A stretch of 64,000 bases of DNA. Source: Montifringilla adamsi (Eukaryota; Chordata; Aves; Passeriformes; Passeridae). How positions within the stretch are numbered: position 1 is the first letter of the stretch; every line of letters starts with the position of its first letter. The notes beneath the pieces were generated by a model, which worked only from the letters and a program-made list of their open reading frames with translations, was not told where the DNA came from and made no database searches. Positions 39,801 to 51,210 of the stretch are shown in pieces. The stretch lies in contig JAGGNK010006892.1 of the NCBI GenBank assembly GCA_017590115.1, forward strand, positions 17,844,139 through 17,908,138, read 5' to 3'. Made by a program: the position numbers and the translations under genes.

Positions 39801-42239
39801 GATTTAAGATCTGCAGAAGTGTCCCCACAGCTTGTAACATCCTGCATTAACATTATGGCAATGCCTACTGCTGTTGTACAGTGAAGAGTCTATCACTGTT
39901 TGTTTTTCCAAAGACTCTCCTGTCTTAAAAAAACTGTTCTGTAAATTATTTATTGTAATTCATTTAAAAAATTCTACATCTAGGCTGAAATTTACCATGT
40001 AGTGTGTCATTCCTGAAAACGTATTTTAGTTATTTAAACTTTATGTGCAAACAAGGGAAAAAAAACCTTTCACACGGCTGGTCCTTATTTCTACAATTAC
40101 CTGGTGTATAGTGACTCAGATGCCAAAGTTCCTACATAAGCAGTCCCTTTTTCAAATGCAGCCTATAGTTAGTTTAAGATGCAGCTTTTGAGTGCAAAAA
40201 AAGCAAAGGGGGACAAAGGTATATGAAAATGGCAGTGTAGCTAATGTTTGTGCACACCCACTTCTGTCAGCAGGCTTTCCAAGATTTTTCAGTGAAATGT
40301 CAGCTGCATATATGTTGCTTGCATTGATTGAATTATGGGGAAATATCTCCACAAGAGCTGTTTTACGATGTCTTATCAACTGTATATGTGTTTGTGTAAT
40401 AGGCCACAAATTCCACCTTCTAATAAGTTGTTGAATATGTATTTGCAGTACAGATTTAAAGTCTCTGCAGATCAGATAACACTACAGAAATTTTGCCAAA
40501 TGATACTGGCATGTAGTTTTTGGCAACAGCCTTCCTTCCTTGAAAGAATAAAAACCCCAAAACACTGAGCACAGAGAAGCTATCTATAAATAGGTCTTCT
40601 TTATGCTTTTTTCAAGCCCAGCAATGGTACATTAGCTGATTGAGTCTTTTGTGGGATGGTTTAATATAATGCCACAACGGTATTTAGACACTTTGCCAAA
40701 TAAAAGAAGACAAACCACACAATTATTAAAAAGGCACTCTTGCAGGTTTTGTATTGTATTTACTGCCATCATTGTCAGTTAACCAGTGGAAACTTTCTTG
40801 AAAGTTAATTCACTTTCAGAAGAGTGGAATACCCAAGAGGCACCCTGCTTCTTTACTGTTACTCCTGGCAAGGGGATATTTTCATTCCTCCATTGTGCTT
40901 TTGGATATTTATATTCCCTTACTGCCTTGTGTAAGTTACTGTAAGTAAATAATGAGACTGAATGAACAAGCTCCATATATTATCCATTTTGTAGCACAAG
41001 GGCAATAGTTTCATGATGTTTATTTTTCAGTACTCTCTTTTAATCACTTTTTAATGATTGTAGCAATAGGCTTGGTCCTGCGCCATTCAAGGCAGTAAAA
41101 ATGCCCCTAGTAAAGCTCAAGGTGCAGGACTGAGTCACAGCAGGAGAAATGTTCATTTCACTTCGATTTTCCTTTCCTCATTTTCTTTCTATTACCACTA
41201 ATAGTGTTACTTTAGGAGTATTGTATTTTAGACAGACCAGCTGAACTGCTATTTCTTTTTCAGATCCAGCCTTCTAAGCAATTACATCAAAGCTATTAAT
41301 AGTGCATATTAGTCCAATGAAGACATAGTGCATATTAGTCCAATGAAAACAAGCCAGGTGTGACTTAACAGCCTTTATCACTCCTTTTGTGTAAGCATTC
41401 CAAGAAGACCTCTAGCGCTCTGTCTAGGGATCATGCCTACTATCTGTGCTTTGGCAAGAGCCAGACCAGATCTAAGAGATCCCATCTCAAGAAATACTCC
41501 CCCACAAAATTGGTATACTATTGGAATTATATCCACAAATCATCATTGATGCATCCACTTGTTAACTGTATAGAAGTATCCTGTAATAGTGAACAAAAAC
41601 ACTTCACTTTGAGACTGACAATATTAAGGTCTCTTTATAGATCATGGCAAAAATGTGCCAGTATACTAAAACATTTGGTGTCAAGACATCCTGACTTCAA
41701 AAGTGGGAGCTTCTGGCATTAGATCATCCTTATTCCATCTCCGTACCCTCCTAATGAATGTACGAATCCATTACAAACTTACTGATTCATTGCCCCATCA
41801 CTTTTTCTATGTCCAGAATCCTGCAAGTGTTTCTTGTACTACCAGAGTTCTTCTCTAGCCAGATGTTTCCAGACATTAATTATTTTTATTTGGAAGCTCT
41901 TGAAGAGGCAGTAAAGAAGTGTGAACAGTCATCTTTCCTCATGCTGTACAGGAGTGAGAGTTATTTTACTCACAGTGCAAACACTGTGGCATGTCCATAA
42001 TTTTACTATTCTGAGTCATCCCCTTGACATCTGTAAGATGACTTAAGATAATAAAGTTCAGCATGTATGGAAGCATTTGCTGGACAGGAGTTTATAGTTC
42101 CCATAGTCATTTATTATTTATCCATGTTGCATATATTAGTTTCTTTTATTGCTTTTTCCCAAAGTTTCACACATAAATTACAGAAGATGATTGGGAGGGA
42201 GGTCACATTATCCATTCCTCTTCTTCAAGGCAAGATAAT
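36900..42239. other. Gene-free AT-rich interval
   Basis: No exon or clear repeat apart from a 26-bp tandem duplication at 41299-41350. The 111-codon plus-strand ORF at 41387-41722 has no recognised motif and I see no convincing splice sites at its ends. The rest is ordinary AT-rich noncoding sequence. Confidence 0.55.
41299..41350. repeat. 26-bp near-exact tandem duplication
   Basis: Two adjacent 26-base units (41299-41324 and 41325-41350) share 'atagtgcatattagtccaat' and differ at one base near the end (gaagac versus gaaaac). It is a local duplication, probably replication slippage. Confidence 0.85.
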
Positions 42240-42292
42240 CTAGAATCACATAATTTCTAAGGTTGGTCTAAAATGTTCTTAAAAGCATCTAA
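42240..42292 (-). mobile_element. Degraded CR1 3' tail, minus strand
   Basis: The plus strand reads 'tagaatcacataatttctaa', then 'ggttggtctaaaatgttctt' and 'aaaagcatct'. This resembles the reverse complement of the extreme CR1 3' end (terminal octamer, then the 'ttccaacc...gatct' block). Only about 50 bases are recognisable and they are heavily diverged. Confidence 0.45.
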
Positions 42293-44914
42293 TAAAATTT
42301 CCATGTCTCCTTATGAAATTTAAGTACAATGCTTGATGAACCTTGCTAGCATGCAGAGGTTAATTATGGGATACTGCTCTCCTACTAAGCATTTATCTTG
42401 TGTTTGTCTTGATGACCTGCAATTTCTTACTGAAACATTGACATGCTTAGAGCTGTACCTGAGGTGCAGATCTTTGCAGTTTCAAGAAAAAGTAATCTTC
42501 AGTTTTCCTATTAGTGCAACATTTCTACTTCTGAGGGTTGTATTGTGATCTGCCTAACATTCTAAATAACTTTTATGTATATTAAAATACTCAGAATGAA
42601 TTTGAAAATACAGTAGTTAGTCCTTATATATTTCCTTATGCAGTTCTTTGAGAGCACTTAGGTAAATTGTTGTCTGCTGTTTTCCAGTGCTGTCTTCTTT
42701 TGTAACAGTTTCCAAACATCTACAATATCTTTCCAGTTAACGACATAATGAGGGAATATTACTGATTATTTGGCTACTGGTGCACTGTGGATTATGAGGT
42801 TGAAGGAAGCCAAGAGCAGACATTTCATTTAGAAATTTTTTTCTGGGATACTGAAGTAACTAAAAAAAAAACCCAAAATTGCAACTTTGCATCACTGAGA
42901 CTTCTTTATTTTTGGAAAATGAAAGGCACAGTCCCACAGACTTCCTGAAAGTAGACTATGCTGTCTGAAGAAAGTCCTGTGTTTGGAAGACCAGTCCTGC
43001 AGTTTTAATGGCATCCATATAAGTGGAAGGGATAAGGGCAGGTGGGTATTCAGACTGCCCTGCTGCAGCTCAGACCAAAGCCTGGCCATGTCCAGCTATA
43101 CATTCTTGCAGTATTACTCATTAGTCATCATTACATATTTATTCAGCTTAAGATACACATTTTGCAAGTGGTAGAGTTGGTTGTAGTACAATTTTTTCTC
43201 CTTCTTACAGATTGAAATGGTCTGCCTTATGTCTTCAGTTCTTTTTTATTTTCTGCTCATTTTCCTGATAGAAAAGATTTCTGTTTCAGTAACATGTGTA
43301 ATTACCCTTATAGCATGGAATTTGTTACTCTATTAGAATGTAGGGTTTAATTGAAGGAATATGCTGCTAATTCAGGCAGAATAAAAGAAGTTTTAACATA
43401 ATTTTGTGTGCTGCTTTTGGCTTGAATAGAGTTATTTTTCTTTACAGCAGCTAATGTGGTACAGTGTTTCAGATTTGTGCTGGGAACAGTGTTCATAATT
43501 CAGGGATGTTTTCTTTATTGCTGAGCGGCACTTGCACAGAGTCAAGGCCCTTTGTCTCTCTCACCATCGTGCCAGCATGTAGCCTAAAACTTTTACTTGC
43601 TCCACCAAGGTGAATTTGAGCATCTGAATCTATTCTTGTCTGTATGTCACTGGGAGAACGATTAATTTAACATAATGAAGAAAATAGGCACTATAATTTT
43701 CTGGCAGTCATAATTCACTGACAAAAATGTCACAGATGTCAAACAGAGGGAATTTCTTGTCCTGTTTCTCTGACACTTTTGAGTAAAAAAGGATCTCAGT
43801 GTAGCACTCACATACCAGGTTCAGCAGAGAGAGTATTTAGAGTAAGGAGCCATTTTTAGCTTCAGTTTTTTTCCCCACAGGAGTTAGCAGAGTCCTGGGG
43901 CAGCTATCTGTTGATAAGTGCTTTTACAATGAATAGTTTAGTGTTTGGATATATGAAACTTGTGTTTTGAATGATCTTTCTGAGTTTTAGCAAATGCACT
44001 CACAGTAACAAAGCAGCACTGATTTACCTGCACAAAGTAGATTCTTGTAGGGGTCACATTCATTTTGTCACCTTACTTTACGTCATCTAACCATGACCAC
44101 ACTATGAAATGCCTTGGCCAGGAGAGGTAGAGCCAGCCTAAACCTCAATAGATTTAATAATAAATATTGTGGGATGAAGAAGGTATTCTCCTGTTTGCTG
44201 AGAACTTGTGCCTGCCAGTTTTACCTGAGCTACTGCAATTCACTGGTAAGTGTTAGGTACCCTGGCTCTGCCACATCCTTGGTGGCTCCTGCATTATTGC
44301 TTCTTCTAACCCAAAACTGGGGCTTTTAACTGCAAAATAGCTTTACACTACAGGTGATTCTTGTCCATTCCCGGAGTGCTGAGCAAATAATGGCTGCTAC
44401 ATTTTCTGGGTACTCTTTTTGGGCAAAATTCACTTTATTGCAGATAAAAATAATAATTTCAGGCTGCACTGTGTCTTGTTCAGAGGCATTTCCAGCAGTG
44501 TGTCCTTGCCAAAGGAATTTCTCTCCCTTTGAAGTTGCTCCTGTCAGAACCATGGAAAAAATTGATTAAAAAAAAATGGACTTCTGTCTGACTTCACCTA
44601 CTCCAAGCCATGCTCACAACTGGACCGATTTTAGGTCAGGATGCTCAGAACTCTTTTGAGCCTCCAAGGATGAAGACAGTATAACCCCTCTGGGTGATCT
44701 GTGCCAGTGTCATTATAACCTCTGTCATTATAACATTTTTTCCCTCTTAAATTCCTTACATTCCTCTTATGTTCCTCATTGCAGCCTGATTTTCTCTTTG
44801 CTTCTTTTTCTTTGGCTGAACACCTACGAGGTGAGTCTGGCTCTGCCTTCTGTATTATTCCCCTTTCTAGGCAGTTGAGAAGAAGCTATTAGGTCACTCC
44901 CATGCTCCGATCTT
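42293..44914. other. Gene-free AT-rich interval
   Basis: I see no exon, RNA gene or named repeat here. A short 15-bp imperfect repeat ('tgtcattataac' twice) lies at about 44708-44735. Open frames are all under 80 codons and unremarkable. Confidence 0.5.
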
Positions 44915-45235
44915 TCAGGCTAACACAACCCTGACCCCTTGGCCCTGTATTCAGGCTTTTTATGCCCCAGATCTGTAGCCCTCTTGGTAGCCCTTCTGTG
45001 GATCCTCTTCAGTCTCAGCAGCCTGAGGCCCCACACTTGGACGCGGTGCTCAGATGCCTCGTGCACGCCAAGCAGAGGGAAGCGTCTCTTCCCTGACCTG
45101 CTGGCCACTCTCTGGCTGGAGCAGGCCAGTGCAGGGTTAACCTTTGCTGCTGCAAGGACACACTGCTGACTCATGTTCAGCTTGTCCTCCACCAGCACTC
45201 ATCCCCCAACCAGCTCCACCAGCAAAGCTGGAAAG
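44915..45235 (-). mobile_element. Internal CR1 LINE fragment, minus strand
   Basis: The plus strand shows reverse-complement CR1 landmarks from the region 5' of the usual short copies. These are 'tagcccttctgtggatcctc', 'tgacctgctggccactctct', 'gcaaggacacactgctgact' and 'catgttcagcttgtcctcca'. No CR1 3' terminus is present at its left end, so it is truncated on both sides. It is locally GC-richer than its surroundings. The 198-codon minus-strand ORF at 45137-45733 overlaps it only partly and is not a recognisable CR1 protein. Confidence 0.8.
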
Positions 45236-48200
45236 TCTAGAGCAGTTCCTTGGGAGACCACATCCTTCTTCCTTCAGTTTGCAGATGCAGTCAAACTGGA
45301 GGGAGAAGGAAGGGAATTTCCAGGTGCTTCCTTTACAGCACCCCTTTCTTTTTTCTTTACCTGATTTCAGTGTTTTGCCTTGAAAGCCCAGCTCCTTGGC
45401 ACATGCTTCAAAGACTGAACCTCTTCCCAACTTCAGAAGGAGGGAGGGAAAACAAGAGTATGTTTGGGGTAAGTGGAGAGTGGGACTACTGCAAATTACT
45501 GAAACACTGAACGCAAAACATCCCTTTCTCTTTGGGCTGAGGAGGTGGGGGCTTGCTGTTTTTCTGCTGATTGGTATCTGATAGGTACAGGAGATGCCTG
45601 GGGCACAACTTTGGGTGCTAATTAACAGCATTAACAAAATATACATGAACAAAAAGCTATTAAATCCTGTAATTTTATTGTATATAAATTTGATGTTGAA
45701 AAATACAATAGGGAAAGCAATCCCTAAGTACACAAGCCTTTCTGATTGGAATGCATGGTAATAGAGAGCTGTAGCTGAATCAAATTTCTATTAATTTATG
45801 AAAATGGGGGTGCAATCTTTTGACAGACAATTTGTTCTAAGTGTTTTTGAGCAACATATACAAAATTTTTTAAGTGGAGCAAATGTAATTGTTTACAGAG
45901 CAGTGCTGGCTGTGGAGTGCTTGTGGTACACTTTCAGGATCAATCGCAGCAGGCAGATAATGCATTAGTTCCACTTCACCTTTCTGAGTATTAAGATTTT
46001 GCATTTTGCCTTCTGTGCTCCTAGGTGGGAACTTCTTTTCCAGTTCTCCCTTGCTGAGCCCTTGCCCTCCACAGACATGTGGTGCAGGTGGGCAGCGTAG
46101 CATCTGAAATTCCAGCTTCTCAGGCGGAGTGGCCGGAGTGGAATAATTGTACATGTTCCTCCTACCTTACTAATAGTTGGAATTACACCTGGAAACCTAC
46201 TGAGCCTGACAGCAAAGTAAAAGTGTGAATAAAACCACACTGAGATTTATGCCTTTCAATTGGTTGTAGTAGCTGTTGTAACCAGGCTCCTCTAGTCTAG
46301 AGCCCAGTTTGGATTTTAACACAGTTTTCATCCTGACACTGCCTTTTAAAACAAATTAAGAGGTTTTTTCTTCCCTTAGGTCTGTAATCATAAGTCATAC
46401 CTTGTTCTACATTTTGGAAATATAGATCTCCAAATCTCCAATGTTTGATCTGTATTTTGGAAATAAAGTGGTATTTTGGAAATATAGATCAAATTATGGA
46501 AGATGTTTTTTACTGAAGTTTAAGCAAATGAGCAGAATTTCTGATAATGCTTCACATTTGTTTCAGTTTTTACTGATGGATTGTAGTAATGTTTAGAAAT
46601 TTTGACTGCAGTAGCATTTCTGAAATTTGACAGCATTACAGAGCTGGTTGTGGTTCAAACTGAAATGTGCAAACCTAGCAATCTAAAATTAGGGTTCTAA
46701 ATTCATATTTAGGTATTCAGTTGAGAACTGACACATTTACCTGCTGTTGAATTCAGTAGAATTCAAGAAATTATGTGGAAAGACAGTTTACCCTTGGCTA
46801 CACGTGAAGTTAAACTGAGTTCAGTATCAGCTGTAACTGCTTTATCAGCAGTGGGTAAATTTGCTGGAGTAGACAAAGCTTCTGAGTTTCTGGGGTTTTT
46901 GCTCAATAGGAAGCAAATTTATGAACTTTTTTTTCATGTTTGAGTGTTACAACTAAATCTATTTATTTCTGTCTCCCAGATGTTTTTTGGAAGCCAGGAA
47001 AGATTTAGCAGTCTTAGCAAAAAAAAAACAATGATCATTTTGGAAACATTTCACAATCCCCTTTCCGTGTCAAGATTTTGTGCTGCACAGAAATAAATTA
47101 AGCAGTGTTTTGGGGCCCCATGCATCCAGCGTCCAGCTGTTGCAGATTTTATGATGACCTGCAGTTCATGTTTTTGGATAGAGAGGGACATAGAAAGTTT
47201 CTGGCTGGGCTCTGTGAGGTGAAGGCACCAGAAAGGATGGGCAGAATCCCTTTGCTGCTGCCTCCCTTCTGAAAGAGAGCAGTAGGAGCTGATGGTGCCT
47301 CTCTCACTTTCACGGCAATCTCCTGTTTCCATCAGTGGCACTGTGCCCAGGAGTGCTCAGTGGTGCAGTGGGGCATGTGTGGGGCCCCTGCTGGCATCTG
47401 GGAAAAGAAAGAGTGCAGAGGGCTGTCCCCATGCCTCCTGTTTGGGGCTGACCCCAGGTGATGTCTCAGCATGTAACAGATGGGCTGTGCTGTGGCAGCA
47501 CAGACTTGATTTGATACATAACTTTTCTTCCATTTATTTGCACTTGTTTGGGAGGAATCAGTTGTTGCCTTGACTGTGGTTTTTCTCCAAGAAAACTTCT
47601 TCACTGCTTTCCTTCTTGCCATTTTCATTTGCTTTATGGTGCCTTGAGGTGCTAAGTGATAATTTTCTCTCCTTTGGGCTTTTGATTCGAGCTTTTCTTG
47701 TGCTGCCTGTGTTTTGCTCATGGCTGTGGCAATAAACATGTACATGGCTTGGGCTGAGGTCTCGCCTTGCTTGATTTACCAGCTCATACTTAAAAAACCA
47801 GGATGCCCTTATCTGATACCATCTTCACAGTGGCTTTCCCTGAGGTTCTCTTGTTTGTTTTTCTTTCAAGTCCTCAAATTGAACAGCATTGTGCCCCAGA
47901 AAGTATGAGCTGTTCCTATCCCTTTAGCCAGGTGTGCTTATCTGAAATTAAAATAAAATCAGATATTTTTTCAAAGGTTAGTTGCTGTGATTATCAATCA
48001 GCCTCCTGGTTGCCATAGCTAAGACAGAGACTTCTGCCTTTTGGGGGATAACTAATTAATAGGATTGCTTATATCAGAATATGTTGTCTTATCCAACAGT
48101 GGATATTTGAAAACAAGTAGAAATGTAAAAATAAAGAAGTCTTGAAAAACAACTATTCAGGCGTATGCCTGGTGGAGACTTGATTTATGTTAATAATGAA

Positions 48201-48439
48201 AATGATTTGTCAATTTTGATAATGAGAATCTTTAATCCCAAATCTTGTACTCCTTTGAAATAGCAGTCAGCAGGATACTTTCCATATAATGTACTTTGGG
48301 AATTCAGCTCTCACAGGTGATAAATGATTAGAGTATCATATTACAAAATGCAGTTTTGACAAAAAAAACCCCCACCAAACTCATACATTTACAAGTTTCT
48401 TAAGAAAATAAAATTATATACATTGTTTGGGAAGGTTTT
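45236..48439. other. Gene-free interval
   Basis: No supported exon. Minus-strand ORFs at 45137-45733 (198 codons) and 47332-47745 (137 codons) are fairly long but lack motifs I recognise. A partly repeated 18-base word occurs at 46411-46428 and again at 46473-46490, with a diverged copy between them. The remainder is AT-rich noncoding sequence. Confidence 0.45.
46411..46490. repeat. Short three-copy repeat cluster
   Basis: The 18-mer 'attttggaaatatagatc' occurs exactly at 46411-46428 and 46473-46490. A shorter related copy ('attttggaaataaag') begins at 46454. This suggests local duplication followed by divergence. Confidence 0.7.
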
Positions 48440-49155
48440 TTATGAGTTTTCATTGAAGACATATGGATCTCCACAGCGATAAATTACAAAGCTGTACAAA
48501 AATTTCTGCCCTTGCATCGCCATTGCCACTGCCATGGCAGGAAAAATTGTGGGTGCGTTCCCTAGGAAGACCATGAAAACGTAGGTTTCTTTAGCCAAGA
48601 GCTCGTGGTTGTGGTTGTTTCCATCCTCAGTAGGGCCTGTGAGATAAACCACTGCAGTGCTGAAGAGGGGTGCTCAGCAGAGGAGAAGCATTCCCTTTAC
48701 TCCATCCGCTCTGTTGATGTCCTCCAGCTGCCATACACAGGCAGTTGAGGATGCATGTAAGTGCTTGTAACGTGGAACATCTCCTTCAGGTTTTTTTCAG
48801 TGTATTCAGAAAGGAAAGTTGCATTTGCAAGCCAGTTACACATCATGACACTGCCAGCTGCTACAGTGATTTCCAGGGCTGGAGTCTCATCCTTATTTTT
48901 CAGTCCCGTTGTTTCACGTGGTGCCACCTCTCCTCCTTTGGGAAGGTCAGGGGACAGCCTTGAGTTAGCACCTTTACCTTTGGCTGTGCTTTCAGGAGTG
49001 TTGCATGTGGCGGTGACTTCCAGCAAACTGGAAGTGGTGCTGCTTCCAAGGGATCTCTCAGGTGTGTTGTATAAGGAAATTGTATTAGTGAAGGCTTGAA
49101 CCAAAAATCTCTCTGGAAATACAGGGAAGAGAGCCAAATAGAAATGGCTCATCAT
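48440..49155 (-). other. Unexplained minus-strand ORF pair
   Basis: Two minus-strand frames lie close together: 48697-49155 (152 codons from its ATG, open about 20 codons further upstream) and 48440-48652 (70 codons), in different frames. The first has a hydrophobic segment near its start ('FYLALFPVFPERFLVQAF'), then a Ser/Thr-rich middle, then a Cys/Asn-containing end. The second contains a hydrophobic, Met/Ala-rich segment ('FPAMAVAMAMQGQKFLYSF'). I do not recognise either as a known family. They could be a frameshifted pseudogene, exons of an unknown gene or chance. No promoter, splice pattern or poly(A) tail confirms any of these. Confidence 0.2.
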
Positions 49156-50803
49156 CAGTCTAGTGAAAGCAACAACCAGGACTTCTCCACTGGCCTTGTT
49201 ATCATTCTGTTACTTAGGAAGATAGTACTGATTTGGGTAGAGGAGGTAATCTTTCTGTGTTACCTGATTTGCCATTTGAAAACCTTGGCAAGATGAAGTA
49301 AATTTGATCTTGAAATAGTATTTGGAACTGAAAATGAACATTGTTGGTTTACAAAATTTTGAAGCTAAATATGGCAAATGTTTGAAGTCTGATTTGTTCA
49401 TAATAATTTTTATAAAATTGGATAGACCAGCATAAATTTATTAATGATTTTGATAAAATGAAATGTTTTATTATTGAATAAAAATTAAAGTATAACAGAA
49501 AACATTTCCATGGCCTATGAAACCATAGGTTGTTCTCTCTTCAGTTTTTATAATTATACTTATAAAGGTAAAAAATATGTAATCATGTAAGTAATTAAAT
49601 TATTAAAATTTATTGGCTATAGAGACATTAAACACACTAAAACACTGACATTCTGGAAATGCTATAGAGCCTCACTCTACAAAAGATTTTAATATCTTCA
49701 AATAATTTCAGTTTCACTTTTGAATCAGAACTGCCATTTTCCAGTGTGTAAAAATTTAACATTTGCTCTATCATCTCTTCTCTGCCTATGTTCTAATTGC
49801 TTGTCAGGCAGAAAGTTGTCTCTCTGAAGTACTGTCCTCTTCATGACAGACAGCAACATTTCCACAGGATCTGCCAAAGATGAGATTATGCTGTAATTTC
49901 CTCAAACAGCTGTGTCTGCTTTGTTATGAATAGAAGCTGTCGGGGACTGTATCCAAATCTTCTCGCCCTTCCAAATCACATTAACAGAATTATCGCATGC
50001 CTGGATGAGCACTTTTCTACCACTTTTAATTAATTCCAATTGTACATTACCCACTCCAAAAGGTTTATTGGCTCTTTTATTTAATATCCTGGTATCAGCT
50101 TTCAGCTTCTGTCACCATCAGAAATAGTTCTTCATGAAGATTTGGGCTTCCCAAGGAGATATTCCCACCTCCTTTCCATCCAGCACTGTATTTGTTTCAT
50201 CTGTGGGCTCAGCTCTTGGCAGTCTGCAGGGCTGGCATTGGATGTGGTGGTATCTTGTCTCCCAGAGAAGGCCTCAGTGAAGCTCTGCCTGGTTTGCCAA
50301 TCCTCCCCAGTGGCATTTCTTGGGACAACTGTGCATTTCAGGAGGCATCTGCTCCATTTTCTGTAGTAACTCTAAAAACCACATCTGTTTCCCACCTCAT
50401 ACAAATATATCCCTCATCTGCTTTCCTCCGTCTCCCTGCATCACTGCACTGGTCAGACAACAGCAGTGTCTCTCTCGTGGGCCAAGATTTCTTCCTGAGG
50501 GTCTTTATGTGTGGGTGTTGTAATGCATTCAAGACTCTCATCCTTTGGAGGTGCTGCTTGTGCAGAGGGCAGCAGAGCTGGAATTAGTGCTTAGCCCTTG
50601 TCCAGGATGCTCCAGGAGTTTAAAAACTTGGATTATGATGGCCTCTGAGGGAAATGGCTGGAGATTTCTCACTTTGTGCTTTGAACTGGGTTGTGATCAA
50701 GCAGCTGTAGCTGCCTTCTGTGAGGACAAACACCCCATCAGGCCTCCTGACTCCTCTCTGAGTCGTTGCCAAGTGGGCTGGTGCACAGGTTCTCCCCATG
50801 TGT
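49156..50803. other. Gene-free AT-rich interval
   Basis: I see no exon or repeat. 49400-49620 is especially AT-rich. The plus-strand ORF at 50192-50587 (131 codons) overlaps several other frames in a locally GC-richer patch and has no recognisable domain. Confidence 0.5.
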
Positions 50804-51210
50804 CATTGAATCATAGAGTGGTTTGGGTTGAATGAGGCCTTAAAGATTTTCTAGTTCCAACCCCCTGCCATGGACAAGAACCCTTTCCACTGATCAGGTT
50901 GTTTGAAGCCCTGTCCAACCTGGCCTTGCACACTTTCAAGGATGAAACAACCACAAATTCTCTGGGCAACCTATTCCAATGGCTCACCACTCTCACAGTA
51001 AAAAATTTTTTCCTAATATCTGTTCTAAATCTCTCTTCTTTTAATTTAAAACCATTTATCTTAGTCCTGTGAATATCTGCTCATGTAAAAAGTAATTTCC
51101 CCTCCTTTTTATAAGCTCCCTCTAAGTTCTAAGAGGCTGCATGGAGGTCTACCTGGAACCCTCTCTTCTCCAGGTGAAAAGCCTGCCTGTGTAATCCTAT
51201 TTCTTGGGCA
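50804..51210 (-). mobile_element. CR1 LINE fragment, 3' end, minus strand
   Basis: A CR1 copy read on the minus strand, with its 3' terminus at 50804 ('attgaatcatagagtggttt'). Further landmarks on the plus strand are 'gccctgtccaacctggcctt' and 'cctattccaatggctcacca'. The minus-strand frame at 50811-50996 still shows 'VVSHWNRLPREFVV' and 'KARLDRASNNLI', typical of the CR1 ORF2 C-terminus. The 5' end fades into unclear sequence near 51210. It is a truncated and inactive copy. Confidence 0.88.

Noticed and set aside
45137..45733. 198-codon minus-strand ORF
   Set aside because: It overlaps the right part of a CR1 fragment, has no recognisable domain and competes with several plus-strand frames in the same GC-richer patch, so it is most likely chance.
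47332..47745. 137-codon minus-strand ORF, Lys/Gln-rich at its start
   Set aside because: No family recognised, no splice context and biased composition. Left as noncoding.
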